A stretch of 64,000 bases of DNA, from positions 6,588,001 through 6,652,000 of the forward strand of contig NC_133526.1 in NCBI RefSeq assembly GCF_048544455.1. The letters are read 5' to 3'. The translations under genes were made by a program, and so were the position numbers. The stretch is from Silene latifolia. Taxonomy: Eukaryota > Streptophyta > Magnoliopsida > Caryophyllales > Caryophyllaceae. This document shows positions 32,491 through 43,694 of the stretch, piece by piece; position 1 is the stretch's first letter, and every line of letters starts with the position of its first letter. Under the pieces are notes generated by a model. The model was not told where the DNA came from and did not search any database. It was given only the letters and a program-made list of their open reading frames with translations.

Positions 32491-32643
32491 TTGAATACAT
32501 ACTCGTATTAAATAAGCAAATAATGTTTTCCTAACTCATAAGTTGTGTTATAGGAAAATGAAGAAATATTTTGAATACGCACTCGTATTAAATAAGTAAA
32601 TAATGTTTTCTTAACTCATAATTTGTGTTATGGGAAAATGGGT
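32491..32643 (+). repeat. 80-bp tandem duplication
   Basis: TTGAATAC starts both units (32491 and 32571), which also share ACTCGTATTAAATAAG and TAATGTTTTC. The copies differ at only a few positions. Confidence 0.9.
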
Positions 32644-32678
32644 AAAAAGGGTATAATTCTCTAGAAAGATATTTTATA

Positions 32679-32886
32679 CTCCCTCCGTCCCGGTCAATTG
32701 TTGTCCTTTTGTTTTGGCACAAAAATCAATGAATGAGGAAAAGGCCAATAACTTAATGACAAGTGGAACAAATTGAATGAGAATGATCAAATTACTCATC
32801 AAGTTCATTCTTAAAATAGAAATGACAACAAATGACTGAGACACCCCAAAATGAAAAAGGACAACAAATGACCGGGACAAAGGGAG
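32679..32886. mobile_element. Stowaway MITE (Tc1/mariner type)
   Basis: A 208-bp element with ends CTCCCTCCGTCCCGGTCA and TGACCGGGACAAAGGGAG, flanked by TA on both sides. It has the same length and family as 57798-58005. Confidence 0.9.
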
Positions 32887-33203
32887 TAATAGGGTAGCAA
32901 AGAAAAATAATGAAAAGACGATAAAACTTGACAATGTAACGTAAATAAGCCAAAAAAACAAAAACAAAAAAAAAAGTAAACAAAACCAAATGGAAAACGA
33001 TGGTGTTGGGAGTCGAACTTAACTTGTTTGAAATTTTATATGAAAAAAAAAACCCTTCAACCACTAGACCCAATTCAGTTCATGACAATTATACCTTGTT
33101 AACAATATATATCCTTTAAACCATGTTAATGAGGCCCGGTTTTTGGGCTCGGCCTGAACCGGACCTTAGCCGCCCCTGATGATTCCCTAGCGAGAAATTA
33201 AAA

Positions 33204-33421
33204 GATTAAATAATAATTATTATGGATTTTTCTATCCTATATTCCTATGCCCACTAGGCATAGGATAAGAAAACCAAAAGGGAAAGAATTAATGATGTTT
33301 TTATGGAAAATTACAATATCCTATCACTTTACAAGAAAAACGTCATTAATTCTTTCTTTTTTGGGTTTCTTATCCTATGCCTAGTGGGCATAGGATAGAA
33401 AAACCGAATTATTATTTAATC
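33204..33421. mobile_element. Long-hairpin MITE
   Basis: The arms at 33204-33283 and 33340-33421 are inverted copies over about 80 bp, starting GATTAAATAATAATT and containing the inner palindrome CCTATGCCCACTAGGCATAGG. The hairpin loop is only about 55 bp. Superfamily not assigned. Confidence 0.8.
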
Positions 33422-33516
33422 ATTTGTTCTCTTAAAATGTATTCTTAGAATAAACGTAAAAAAAAATAGTAGATGTGGTCATAAATCATAACATCCAAAA
33501 AAATCTTCTAGGTTAA

Positions 33517-33703
33517 CAATAGGTCTTGGTATAGACGGGTGGGGCGAACAGACGGGTAAAGACCTCTAATAAAATGGGTAGGGGGGACAAGGTGGGGCAC
33601 CCATGTGTTTTCCACTTTATGGGCAAATGGGTATTTTGTGAGGGAAAATGGTATCCCTCTATATGTATAGACGGATAGTGTCCGTCTATAATGAGAATTT
33701 GTG
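33517..33703. mobile_element. MULE-type MITE, TATAGACGG subfamily
   Basis: A 187-bp element starting CAATAGGTCTTGGTATAGAC and ending CTATAATGAGAATTTGTG, flanked by CTAGGTTAA (33508-33516) and CTATGTTAA (33704-33712), a 9-bp duplication with one difference. It is an inverted, closely similar copy of 41567-41752. Confidence 0.85.
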
Positions 33704-33712
33704 CTATGTTAA

Positions 33713-34197
33713 TAGTCTGTGTCACACTTTTGTGATTTTCAATCAAGTGATGGACATTTGATTCAAAGGAATTTTGTTGTACTTCTTTCAATTACTCTAC
33801 CATTGCATTATAATGTTGTAATGCTTTATTTTTAAGCCCTATTGATATAATGTCGTAACACTTTGTTTTTAGTTGTTGACAACTACTATGAAACGGTCTT
33901 ATAATAACAATCTTGAGTCGCGACTAACCAGAAGTCCAACACTTCTTAATCCGTGATACTTTTAACTATTGTATACTCTACCAAAACACACTCATCCATA
34001 ATATTTTGTACTATTCGAAATGGTCAGTAGTTATTTATTTGTAGTTACCTATTTTAATATTTGGCAAAAAAAATTTAAATAAGTAAATGACAATAGTACC
34101 CTTGTTGTTGAGCCGTACACGGGCTTGAAGAAGAGTAGAAAAGAAGTGATAAACTGATAACTGATAAGGGATAGATGGATAATCTTATCTATATTAA
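33713..34197. other. Non-coding
   Basis: AT-rich spacer between a MULE-type MITE and a Helitron. Nothing recognised. Confidence 0.5.
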
Positions 34198-34875
34198 TAT
34201 AAAAGACAATACTCAATCCTTAACGCGTTACGTCATTAATGCAATTTTTTTTTTTTGGAAATTCATGTTATGGTGGAACCCGTGAGTGTGCAATGTATTT
34301 AATTCTTCAGATTTCCGTCTTTTCAAACATGCGATAAATTCCGTCTTACAACAAATTCTATGAAATAATATTATGAAAAAATTCTATGAATTAATATTAT
34401 GAAATAGTTTTATACATTTCGTGTAAATAAAATTTATAACATATACATAGAATGAATTACAAATGCGAGTAAATGAAATTGAATTACGGAGTACATAATT
34501 TTTAAAACAAAATTACATAATAATAAAATTACATAATTTCAAGAAGGAATAACATTTATAAACGCGATCGAACATAAAACGCAAATGAATTACATACATA
34601 TGTTAAAGTTGATTATATTAGATTATATTTCTTTTATCCGGATGTAAAGTTTTTTATGTATGCAATTTTTATTTACAAACGTAAATTACGTTATTTCCTT
34701 ATAGACCAGTGTATGTGAACACGTGTTTGTAACAAATTTAAACATAAATTATGTAAATCGTAGATTTAGACCAACTAGATAAGTACAATAAAAATGCAAA
34801 AACAAATATACATCCAAAAACATTAATACTGGCCCAAATACATACCCGTGTAATTTTGCACAGGTTTAAAACTAG
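34198..34875 (+). mobile_element. Non-autonomous Helitron
   Basis: 678 bp. The left end TCTATATTAATATAAAAGAC is preceded by host A. The right end has the hairpin ACCCGTG-taatttt-GCACAGGT, then TTAAAACTAG and host T. These are the TC start, 3' hairpin, CTAG end and A/T site of Helitrons. No coding capacity. Confidence 0.85.
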
Positions 34876-35740
34876 TTTCTACAATAAACGTAGTTTCCGA
34901 ATAAAAAAACTCCGTAATATAACAACTCATTAGAACGGAGTGAGTATAATACTATGATGACATTGAATTAGATGTGGGACACAAGGCATGAGATTCATGT
35001 ACATCTAGCATCAATATGTCCTTGGACAACCAATTATAAGTCATTTTTAGTTGTTTTTTTAAGGAAAAGGGATGTTTTTTTTAGACTTGACTGCTTTTTT
35101 GTGCAAAAAGTAGAACACATTCCTTGGGATAAAATTTAGATGCTTAAAATGATTTTGTCCAATTTAACACGTAAATAAATTACTTCCGTAAATGATCGAC
35201 ACATATTATATTCATAAAATAAATATCGACATATTTGGAACCAATCATTTATTATCCTTGGAATATATTTTTAGTTTATTCTATTAGTTCTCTTTTGCCA
35301 AGATGTGATGTTTATGCAACAAATTTTTTTATGGGGCATCGATTTGAAGGAGCGAACTGGTACTTCCTCCGTCTCAATCAATAGCATCATTCATTTACCA
35401 CACAAATAAAGAGAAAAAAAGAAAGCATGAAGGAAATGGTAATTATTCAGTAAGAAAATATCAAATGCCTAAAATATCAAATCAGTGCAACACGACTCAA
35501 CACGGCCTGTTTATACAAATTAATCGAAACAACAAAACTGCTATGATGTCAAAACATCAAAATATGATATAATGATACTAACGATTAATTATTTTGATGA
35601 AACTAGGACTACGAGATTGCATACATCTAAACCCCTTACAACTTACGTGATTGCAAAAGCCAAAACGCTGAGTGAAAAAAAAAATAGTGCCACGGTTGAA
35701 CTCTGCTAAGCAGTCAATCTGTACATTCAAAATGTTCTAT
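34876..35740. other. Non-coding; 3' flank of the carrier gene
   Basis: No gene. At 35360 TACTTCCTCCGTCTCAATCA resembles one Stowaway end with no partner. The 3' UTR of the minus-strand carrier gene must lie near its right edge. Confidence 0.5.
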
Positions 35741-38718
35741 TTAGGCAGACTCGCTACGTGACAGTAGCGACTTCAATGTCTCGTATGTCATAAATGCAAT
35801 GCCAACTCCTGGAACAACCTTGTAGTATTCTGGTAAGATACCTCTGTAGAGGCCGCGTAAGCCTTCCATCCGGAATATATGTCCAAATGCACTAAAGCCG
35901 CTCTTATAGACTCGAGCTTGCCCAGCTGCTCCTTCCAATTGTATTCTTCGTCTCACAAGATCCAATGGAAAGGTAACTGAAATGTGTAGTACACAAAAAA
36001 TATCAAGTAGCAACTTAATTTCTGATTCAAGTTTCAATGCGATAAAGCAAAGGCTTAAACTGGTTTCGTATTTCTTAAAATTGTGATGACGCAGCTTTCA
36101 CTATGGTTATCTTGAAACGGCTTTCATAGGGGCGAGGCTAAGTAAATCCTATTCCTCCGCCCTCCAATTTGCAGACGCCATAGAGTCAGTGGAGAAATGT
36201 TTTTTTTTTTTTTTTTTTTTTGACAACAAGCAATGAATACCTTACATTATTTCAAAAGTTACAGTGTAAGATATTCGACTAAGTAGCACCAGACACATGA
36301 CCACCAAATCTAGTGCTACCAAGCCAATCCTAAGGATTACATAAACATAGAAGACAGTAACAACAGCTAGAAAAGCATTAAGGGTATAATGATAAATGCA
36401 AGCGATAGAGCCACGGGCCATAGAGCGAGCTTCAAACACACGGAAGATCTCCAAATACCGCCGATACATAACAGAAATGTTATTACTGTTATGTTACTCC
36501 CGCTATTTCTACTTAATTGATCATTTTCTTTACTCCGTATCTTATAAAATAAATGCATTTCAGAAATCAGAATCAACCCCCCTAGCTAACACCGGGTAAA
36601 GCAGTATCTATCTGACTATCTATTTCAAAATTGATTCTTAAATATGACCTCTAATCAAAATGGAACACAAATGGGAGAGAACGATAATTAGCTTTGAGGT
36701 ACCAAGAGAGCCTTTATAGAAGATGCTTGCTCAAAGGCTACAAAAATCTAGAAAGTAAATTAAAGAGATTATAAACAGTGCATTGACTGATTAAGGACCC
36801 TAATGATAAAAATGTTTCAAGAGTGTAATCTGGTTCATATTTCCATATTTTCAATGGAGCCAAAGACACATCACTCTTTGGTTATGGATTATAATGGAAT
36901 AAATCAAAATGGCTCACTAAAGTGGCTGCGCTTCTTTCTTTTGTGAAGTAGCGGTCCTTCGATGCAGTTCTTGACGCAATTTTCATCTTGGGTCATTCGG
37001 AAACAGCCTCTTTATGTTGCTAACACAAGGGTAAGGCTGCGTATATCCGACCCCCCCCCCCCCCCCCTCGCTACCCCGCAATTTGTGGGAGCCATTGAGG
37101 CACTGGGATAATGTTGTTGTTGTAGTGTAATCTGGTTCATGGCATCACAACATCTAGGCGTCGAGACAAAGTGTATTACGTCTGAACTTCGGCGCACTTG
37201 TAAGGGTTCAAGAAATTAGAAATGGTATAGTGGAAGATATAATAACAAAACCAGAAAATAGTGTGAAAATATTTGGAAAATTTACCTGAAAGGCTTCCCA
37301 CACCCACCACATTTGACATGTTGACGGATCAAACCATATATGCACACAATTTACGCGGTATTTGCTTGTCAATTTTCGTACAATAATATCCTTTGAGAGA
37401 ATAAATATCAATGAAGGGTCTACTGATGGTTTGACTAGTTGGCTTAACTGGCGACTATGGTAGGTTCTCTTGCTGAAATCGCATTCTGTCCTATCTCAGT
37501 TGATGGTCGAATAAAGTCACTTTGAGGGTAGGTCCCTCAATGTGGTAGCCGCAAATTACAGGATTCGGAAAGAAAAAAACATGGCCCGAATCACAAGAGG
37601 AACAGGGTTCATACTGGTGATAATCTGAACGAGTCTATCATTCTTTGCTTGCCTTCCACATTTAAGGTAAAGTAGTTTAAAGGAGGGGCTAGATTGTAGA
37701 TAGGATAGGGGATAAAGCATGAGAAAAGAAGTGTAATACAATTATCTCTGTATTGAAAATATATTGCTAAACTATCCGATTTCTGATGCTCACGAAAAGA
37801 TATAAAGTTTCCATAATGCTATGCGAAGAATTAGATAAAACCATGGGAGACTGATAGCAAAAGATGATCCATATTATATCCTACTCGATACATATCGTAT
37901 ATCTCTTTTTGGTGGGCCAGGGGCTGAGATAAATGTGACCTGAGTGGCCGACCCACCTGGCCTCTCTAGGGGGATCAATCCCCTCCCTAAAGCCCCTATA
38001 GTGGGTGAGTCTTAAAAGTCGGCTACTGAGAAGCTTACTACATGAAAGAATCGTGGAGATGCGGTGAGCTGTGAGCACGATACAGAAAAAAATGAAATCC
38101 TGGAATAACATTCTAAAGATTTGCAGAATGCTTATAGGGAAGACTCCACAATTTCCCTATGATAAAGTCAATGCCTAAGTAAAAGGCTTAGATGTCAGAT
38201 TTAACTAACCTGTTGAAGATGCAACACCCGAAAGACTTCCACAAGTAAGGCTAACCATCAAGGTGGAATCATTTGGCCTAACAATAATTACCCACTATCA
38301 ATGACAGTTTAAGATTAGTAAGATTTTAAAAAGATCGATGACAGTTTTAAGAGTTTACCTTTTAGCCTGCCAATAGGTTCGTAGGCTCTCGTAAACTGAA
38401 AAACTTATGGCTATACTGGGACCAACACCCTGCATCACCAAGAAATACATATGAAGGGTTGACACTAACTAAGGTAGGTTAGCAATTCCAATGTAAAGGT
38501 CAGTTAGTGACATACCATCAATGTTGCCCCAAGACCTTTATACAAGCCGGGGAACCCTTCTTCTCTACATATTGTTTGAAGAGCGTGTGAAATACCTCGG
38601 TAGTACATGGCATTTCTCTACATATATTCACATAATTGTTAGAGATACCGTTGCCACGAAGAATTAGAGTCAAGAAAATCATATTTTGGATACCGTAACA
38701 CTGAAAAGGAGTAATTAT

Positions 38719-38749
<31 letters not shown>

Positions 38750-41700
38750 AATCAAGCAGATGCAATCATGCAACTAGGATAAACTGATAAAATTCTGAAG
38801 GTTGTGGCCTAGGCCCGCCCAGCCCATATCCTAAGCTAAGAAGTCATAATTTTAAAAGAAAAATGGTTTTCTTACCATTTCCTACCATGATTTTGTATAA
38901 CATGTAATATTAGGGAAAACTTTTCATATAGTATCAGTCCCTATGTTTTCTTTCCTACCATCAAAGCCGCAGTAAAAAAAAATTAGCCAAAGTAAGCTGA
39001 TAAAGTACCTGTGCTGTAAGGCGCGTCCTAACAAGATCCAATGGATATGTAGCAGTAGCTGCTGTAATGCCCGAAAGTCCACCACTTACGAAATGAACAC
39101 AAATGTCTTTTTTGACATCATCACCATTGCTACGGAGACTAGGGACTGACTGCAGAAACTAGGAAAAAAAAAACTAAATGTGGTTAGATACTTAGATTAT
39201 AACAATAAATATAAAAAAAATTCCCAAGTTTCCACTACAAATGAAGTGATAATACAAACCTTCTTGTAGCGTTCATAAGAATAGAAATTCACTGAGGAAT
39301 ATGGAAGGCGATGAACGATGGTAACCAGATTTCCCTTCCAAAATGCTCTAAATCCTTCCTCGTTAACAATACGAGAAGCTTCATGCCACATGCTAGTTTT
39401 GGCTAATGTGGCAACATCTGCATGCATTCCTTGCACCTACTAATACAATGAGTAAGGATCATTTCATTCATTTGGAAAGAGAGACTAAGAACAGCGACTT
39501 AAACTTGGTATGTATTGTATGTAATATACACAATTAAAGATTACAGAATGGCAGTAAAATTTTCTCGTCCAATGCCACATTTACATAGAGAGATAAAGGA
39601 ACCATCATATCGCATACAGATGCCTACTGATCAAGCATCTGTAGCTTGGCCAACACAAGAGTACATGAAGCTTAAACAAACAACCCTGGGAAATGATACC
39701 AGATCTGGACACAAGAAAAATGGAACAACTAGCAGGCTACTTAAGGCTGTACGCCTGTTGGCGTTTTCATTCACTGTCCCATTTGTATTAGAATTTTGTA
39801 ATGACCACCAAAAACTACAGAATAAAGGCTCAATGAGACGAATCGGAATGAACTGAAGTAAATCTCGTAATAGTTAACATATTGTACACAAAATACCATT
39901 ATCTTTTCACGCCTTAAACATGCTCTTCTTACACAATTTAAAGCCTATTCACCGTTTTTATGCTCCCCCAATTAGCCAGCCTTGTAATCTTTTACTAGCA
40001 TTTATTAAAGCATAGACCATTCTAATCGTGAATACAAACGAGACAAGCGGCACATAGAGAAAGATAGAGTTCCATATCAATAGTCTGCATATACAGAAAT
40101 GAAAAAGTCCACGGTCTACTAATCATGACCAAAGCTTGGAATTTTTTTTTTTATATTCATTTGGTACTTTTGATTGTACCTTCTTCAAAATTCAAATTTT
40201 GGTCTACAGCTGATAAATGATGATCATTGATCACGCTGTTTTTTATTACAAACCAAAGGCGGCTAACATGACCTAGCCAAACCATTGCTCAATATTTTTC
40301 CCTCTTCTTAAGTCCTAAGCTTACCAAAATAAACAGCATAAAGTGCTACTTTCTCTATCCCGATCAGTTGTTTACTTACCATTTAGGTATGTCTAAGACT
40401 CTTAAGCCATTTGTTTACTTTTCCATTTTGGCAATACATTTATCTAGCTAAACTACTACAATAACCTTGCTCAACTGTCCTCACCCTGTGTTCTCTTTTC
40501 CATCTCCTCTCACTTCAGTTAACCTGTCATATTCCTCAACCCACCACAATCTCATTCCACATTGACCACTTCCCCGCCATTAGTCGCCAAGTCTCCACCC
40601 AAGCCACCACATCTCTGCCTTGCCCCGGCCCCTACTACCACTTCTTGACTTGCAGAATTTATATGTAGAGAAACACATGACCATTATTATTCCCTCCCGC
40701 CTAGGCCTATTAACATGAGTCTGTTTAGGAGTACTTAAGTAGGGATTGTATGGGACAAAGATACATGCAAGGATATCTTTATTTTCCCTAACTTAGTATA
40801 GAAAGAGGCCAATTGTTCTGCAATGGACGAAAAAAGAAATGGGAGTAACATAGATGAGATGTTGGAAGTATAGAAAATTGGGAACTTAAATAAGGAGGAG
40901 AATGTTATTAAGTCTTTGTGTAATGAAGGGGGAAACTCAAGTGAAGGAATTAAGGCAATACAATAAGAGTCTCAATCGTCAGTCCTCAATCCTCACTCAA
41001 GTTCGATGGGATAAATTGCCCTGAAATGAGGCTAATAGCATCGCACCAGTCCCTACTTCAACCACCATTCATTCATTCACCCATGCAACACACAATGATC
41101 TTTGTTCATAAATCCTAATATCTTATAACATACCCCTAATTCGACAGTTTTAAAAAGTGTCACACGTCGAAGGCCTGTAATTCCAGCAAAGGGAGAAAAA
41201 AATGAAGCAGAAGTTCAGCATAGTTCAATTAGTTTCGGTCCAAAAAGAACAAGGCCAAATCAACTGAAATGGGAGAATTGTGATTATTGTTGTAGGATTG
41301 AAAATGTATCCTTCAATTTTCATTTTCCTCCATTTCCATTCAACCAAACCGCTAACCAAACAAAGGATTATATCCCCTGTAAAATTCATGAAATGGGACA
41401 GCGTGGGTCACACCCACAAGGAGGAAAGAGCCTACTCCACGGTTTCATCCTAAGACTAATTGGTGACAGAGAGTAACTACATCATTTTGTCAGACACTCA
41501 CAAGTGGGTAAACCATAATAAAGAGCCGATTTTTAACTGTTTCCGAATGACCCACAATAACAAGAACAGAAATTCTCATTATAGACGGACACTATCCGTC
41601 TATACGTATAGACGGATACCATTTCCCCTCACAAAATACCCATTTGCCATAAAGTGGGAATCACATGGGGTGCCCCACCTTGTCCCCCTACCCATTTTAT

Positions 41701-42141
41701 TAGAGGTCTTTACCCGTCTATACGCCCCACCCGTCTATACCAAGACCTATTGTAACAAGAAGCGCAACCAATTTAGCGAGCCATTTTACTACCAAATTAC
41801 CAATCAAAATTCCGGTAAAAAATCACCCTTTTACCACATAAATTCCTACGTCTCAATCAAAAACTTAAGCTGATGACGGAGACCCAATCAACGATTTCTA
41901 TACATTAATAATCAAAATCAAATAAACAAAACCACAAGAAATCAGATTAAATTACCTGGAATAGGATAGTAAGACGAGCAAGCGGAGCAGTACAAGTTTT
42001 ACTAACAGCGCCGGCAATGCCACCGGCGAGAAGCTGCGGAACAGTGCCTAACTGTGATTGAGATTGTTGAAAAAGCTTACGCGTAGCTGCGGTTTCAACA
42101 ACAACGCCGCTGCCGCCACCAACGCCAACTCTTGCCTCCAT
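35741..42141 (-). CDS. Mitochondrial carrier (SLC25) family protein, seven exons
   Basis: Exons read on the minus strand: 42141-41956, 39436-39260, 39158-39009, 38617-38516, 38429-38359, 38277-38210 and 35976-35741. All have GT-AG junctions in phase, giving 329 residues. The protein has three tandem carrier repeats of about 100 residues with two helices each, for six membrane segments in the inner membrane. Signature motifs are APLARL (repeat 1, with alanine where D or E is usual), YPLDLVRTR and FPLDLVRRR. LLAGGIAGAVSKTCTAPLAR and GILPEYYKVVPGVGIAFMTY resemble the Arabidopsis AT3G53940-type carriers, related to CoA and adenine nucleotide transporters. The substrate is therefore a guess. Intron 1 (2.5 kb) and intron 6 (2.2 kb) hold most of the repeats here. 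An open frame at 39515-39856 inside intron 1 has no recognisable content. Confidence 0.9.
36202..36472 (-). mobile_element. 5'-truncated poly(A) retroposon in intron 6 of the carrier gene
   Basis: A T run of about 20 at the left and a 9-bp duplication AGAAATGTT (36193-36201 and 36473-36481). The first 140 bases are similar to 27337-27516. It lies in the same orientation as the gene. Most likely an L1 3' end. Confidence 0.75.
36839..37123 (+). mobile_element. RTE-type retroposon (TS-SINE-like tail) in intron 6
   Basis: 285 bp flanked by a perfect 17-bp duplication AGTGTAATCTGGTTCAT (36822-36838 and 37124-37140). The 3' part reads GGAAACAGCCTC, then GGGTAAGGCTGCGTA, a C run, and a GTT-repeat tail, the arrangement known from plant RTE LINEs and the TS SINE family. 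No Pol III boxes are obvious at the 5' side, so it may be a truncated RTE 3' end. Confidence 0.75.
38720..38749. repeat. (CAA)n microsatellite in intron 3 of the carrier gene
   Basis: Ten CAA units between exons 3 and 4. No retroposon body was recognised next to it. Confidence 0.9.
41567..41752. mobile_element. MULE-type MITE, TATAGACGG subfamily, in intron 1
   Basis: 186 bp, flanked by a perfect 9-bp duplication TAACAAGAA (41558-41566 and 41753-41761). The left end contains the inverted pair TATAGACGG...CCGTCTATA. It is a near copy of 33517-33703 in opposite orientation. Confidence 0.9.
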
Positions 42142-42809
42142 TGGTGTGATCTTATGGTTTCCGATCTTCGCCGAAGCGAAGCGAAAAGTGAGGGGATTAA
42201 TTTGGGAGATGAAGAAGGTGTGAAAATGGAGGTTTTGAGTTGAAGAAGAGGGAAAATAGGAATGGTGTTAAACCCTAGTTAAACCTCTCTTGACTTTTTT
42301 GGGAATCAAGGGTTTTTGGTGGGGTACAACTATACAAGGGTATAACTACGAATTTACGGGTATAATCGAGTCGATTTGAGCTTATGCTTAAGCAAGCTTT
42401 AAATAAGAACATAAATTGGAGCTCAATCTTATTAAAGAGTTAGAGTTTGGATTTGGCAACTCAACAAAATTAAATAACTTAATAAAATATAATCAAAATT
42501 CAATAAATTAAATTAAAAGAAGTCTAGGCATGTGTGGTGTGTATAATCATCCGTTGTATGTTGGTGAAATTGATAAAAATCAATTTATTTTAAATTAAGT
42601 AAATTTATTTGTCAGTAATAATGATATGAAATTAATAAATTCGAAAATATTCCTTAATATTCTCTTTGATTTCCTCTCAATTACCAATCAATTTGAATAA
42701 AGTAGTTTTCAAGTATGAAAACAATAACCTACACGAATTTCCAAGCTTGTTTTTCCAAACATTTATCAAAAGCAACAATTGCAATGGAAAGCACATTAGA
42801 AAAATTTAA
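42142..42809. other. Carrier gene promoter region and non-coding sequence
   Basis: The minus-strand leader and promoter of the carrier gene lie here. No clear TATA box is visible within 150 bp. 42330-42470 contains a decayed repeat (GGGTATAACTACGAATTTACGG). Nothing else is recognised. Confidence 0.4.
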
Positions 42810-43468
42810 GGCTCAGTTTGGCAAAACTACCTGAAAAGGTAACTGAAACCTGAAAAGGTAACTGAAAATTGAAAAGCTAACTGAAACCTGAAAAGATAGC
42901 TGGAAATTAGGAGATGATAAGGTAACTGATTATATAAAAATGTGTTTGGCAAACTACCTGAAAAAGTAGCCTAATTTTGGTAAAATGACGTAAAAGATAT
43001 GAAAATTATTTAATACTCCCTCCACTTTTTTATATATGACGTTTTGCATTTACGAGGTAAGTTTTTGACTTTAATATTTACAAAAATATATTTGTTTAAA
43101 AAATATAAAAATTGTACGATTAAACTCCTTACGAAAAACTCTTTCATATGAGTATACATATCATAATATTTAGTCTTATATTTTAAGAGATATTGAAGAG
43201 AGAAGTAAGTGTCTCGAAATGTGAGAAAGTCATATATAAAAAAAATAGAGGGAGTATTATACAATAAAGGGGTACAAAATGGAAAATAAGTCATTTTAGG
43301 TACCTGATTTCTCAAATGCTACCCGAGGTAGCATTTCATTTCAAGTACCTTATTTGACCAAATAAACTACTTGTCAAACACTTGCAAAAAAATCAGGTAG
43401 CTGAAATTTTGGTCAAATAAGCTACTTTGGTCAAATAAGCTACCTACAATGTCGTGCCAAACGGAGCC
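42810..43468. mobile_element. Tourist-like (PIF/Harbinger) element, copy 2
   Basis: The ends GGCTCAGTTTGGCA and TGCCAAACGGAGCC are inverted and flanked by TAA (42807-42809 and 43469-43471). The body matches copy 1 at 4578-5765 in the same orientation. A Stowaway MITE (43016-43254) lies inside, so without it the element is about 420 bp. Confidence 0.85.
43016..43254. mobile_element. Stowaway MITE nested in a Tourist element
   Basis: 239 bp with ends CTCCCTCCACTTTTTTATAT and TATATAAAAAAAATAGAGGGAG-type complement, flanked by TA. Copy 1 of the host Tourist at 4578-5765 lacks it, which marks an insertion after the two Tourist copies separated. Confidence 0.9.
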
Positions 43469-43527
43469 TAAGTTCATGTTAATTATTATTGTGTAAGATC
43501 ATCTTATAGTGTGATACAATTATCACA

Positions 43528-43685
43528 AGTTCTCACTTGTGATGGATACCGTTTCCTCTCACAAAATGTCTATTGAGAGGTGAGTGGGAAGCACATGGGG
43601 GGTGCCCCACCTTTGTCCCCTCTCCCTTTTCGTGATCCGTCACAAGCTTGTGACGAGATTAACCCGTCACAAGCAAGACTAGTTG
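43528..43685. mobile_element. MULE-type MITE, GTGACGG subfamily
   Basis: 158 bp flanked by ATTATCACA (43519-43527 and 43686-43694), a perfect 9-bp duplication. Inner sequence CACATGGGGGGTGCCCCACC matches the middle of the 33517 and 41567 copies, so the two subfamilies share an interior. Confidence 0.75.
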
Positions 43686-43694
43686 ATTATCACA

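Larger units (their letters stand above)
32206..33178. mobile_element. hAT element carrying a nested Stowaway
   Basis: The ends AGGGGCGTCTC and AGCCGCCCCTG are inverted, and ATGATTCC flanks both sides (32198-32205 and 33179-33186), an 8-bp hAT duplication. The interior holds an 80-bp tandem repeat (32491-32643), a Stowaway MITE (32679-32886) and, near 33005-33078 on the minus strand, a tRNA-like stretch (GGGTCTAGTGGTTGAAGGG, AGTTCGACTCCC) that looks like an old SINE head. Confidence 0.75.

Noticed and set aside
39515-39856. 113-residue plus-strand frame
   Set aside because: It lies in intron 1 of the carrier gene on the opposite strand and has no recognisable domain or promoter.
40347-40855. 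Stowaway MITE in intron 1 of the carrier gene
   Set aside because: CTTTCTCTATCCCGATCAGT and GAAATGGGAGTA resemble the two ends, but the 500-bp span and weak pairing make it uncertain.
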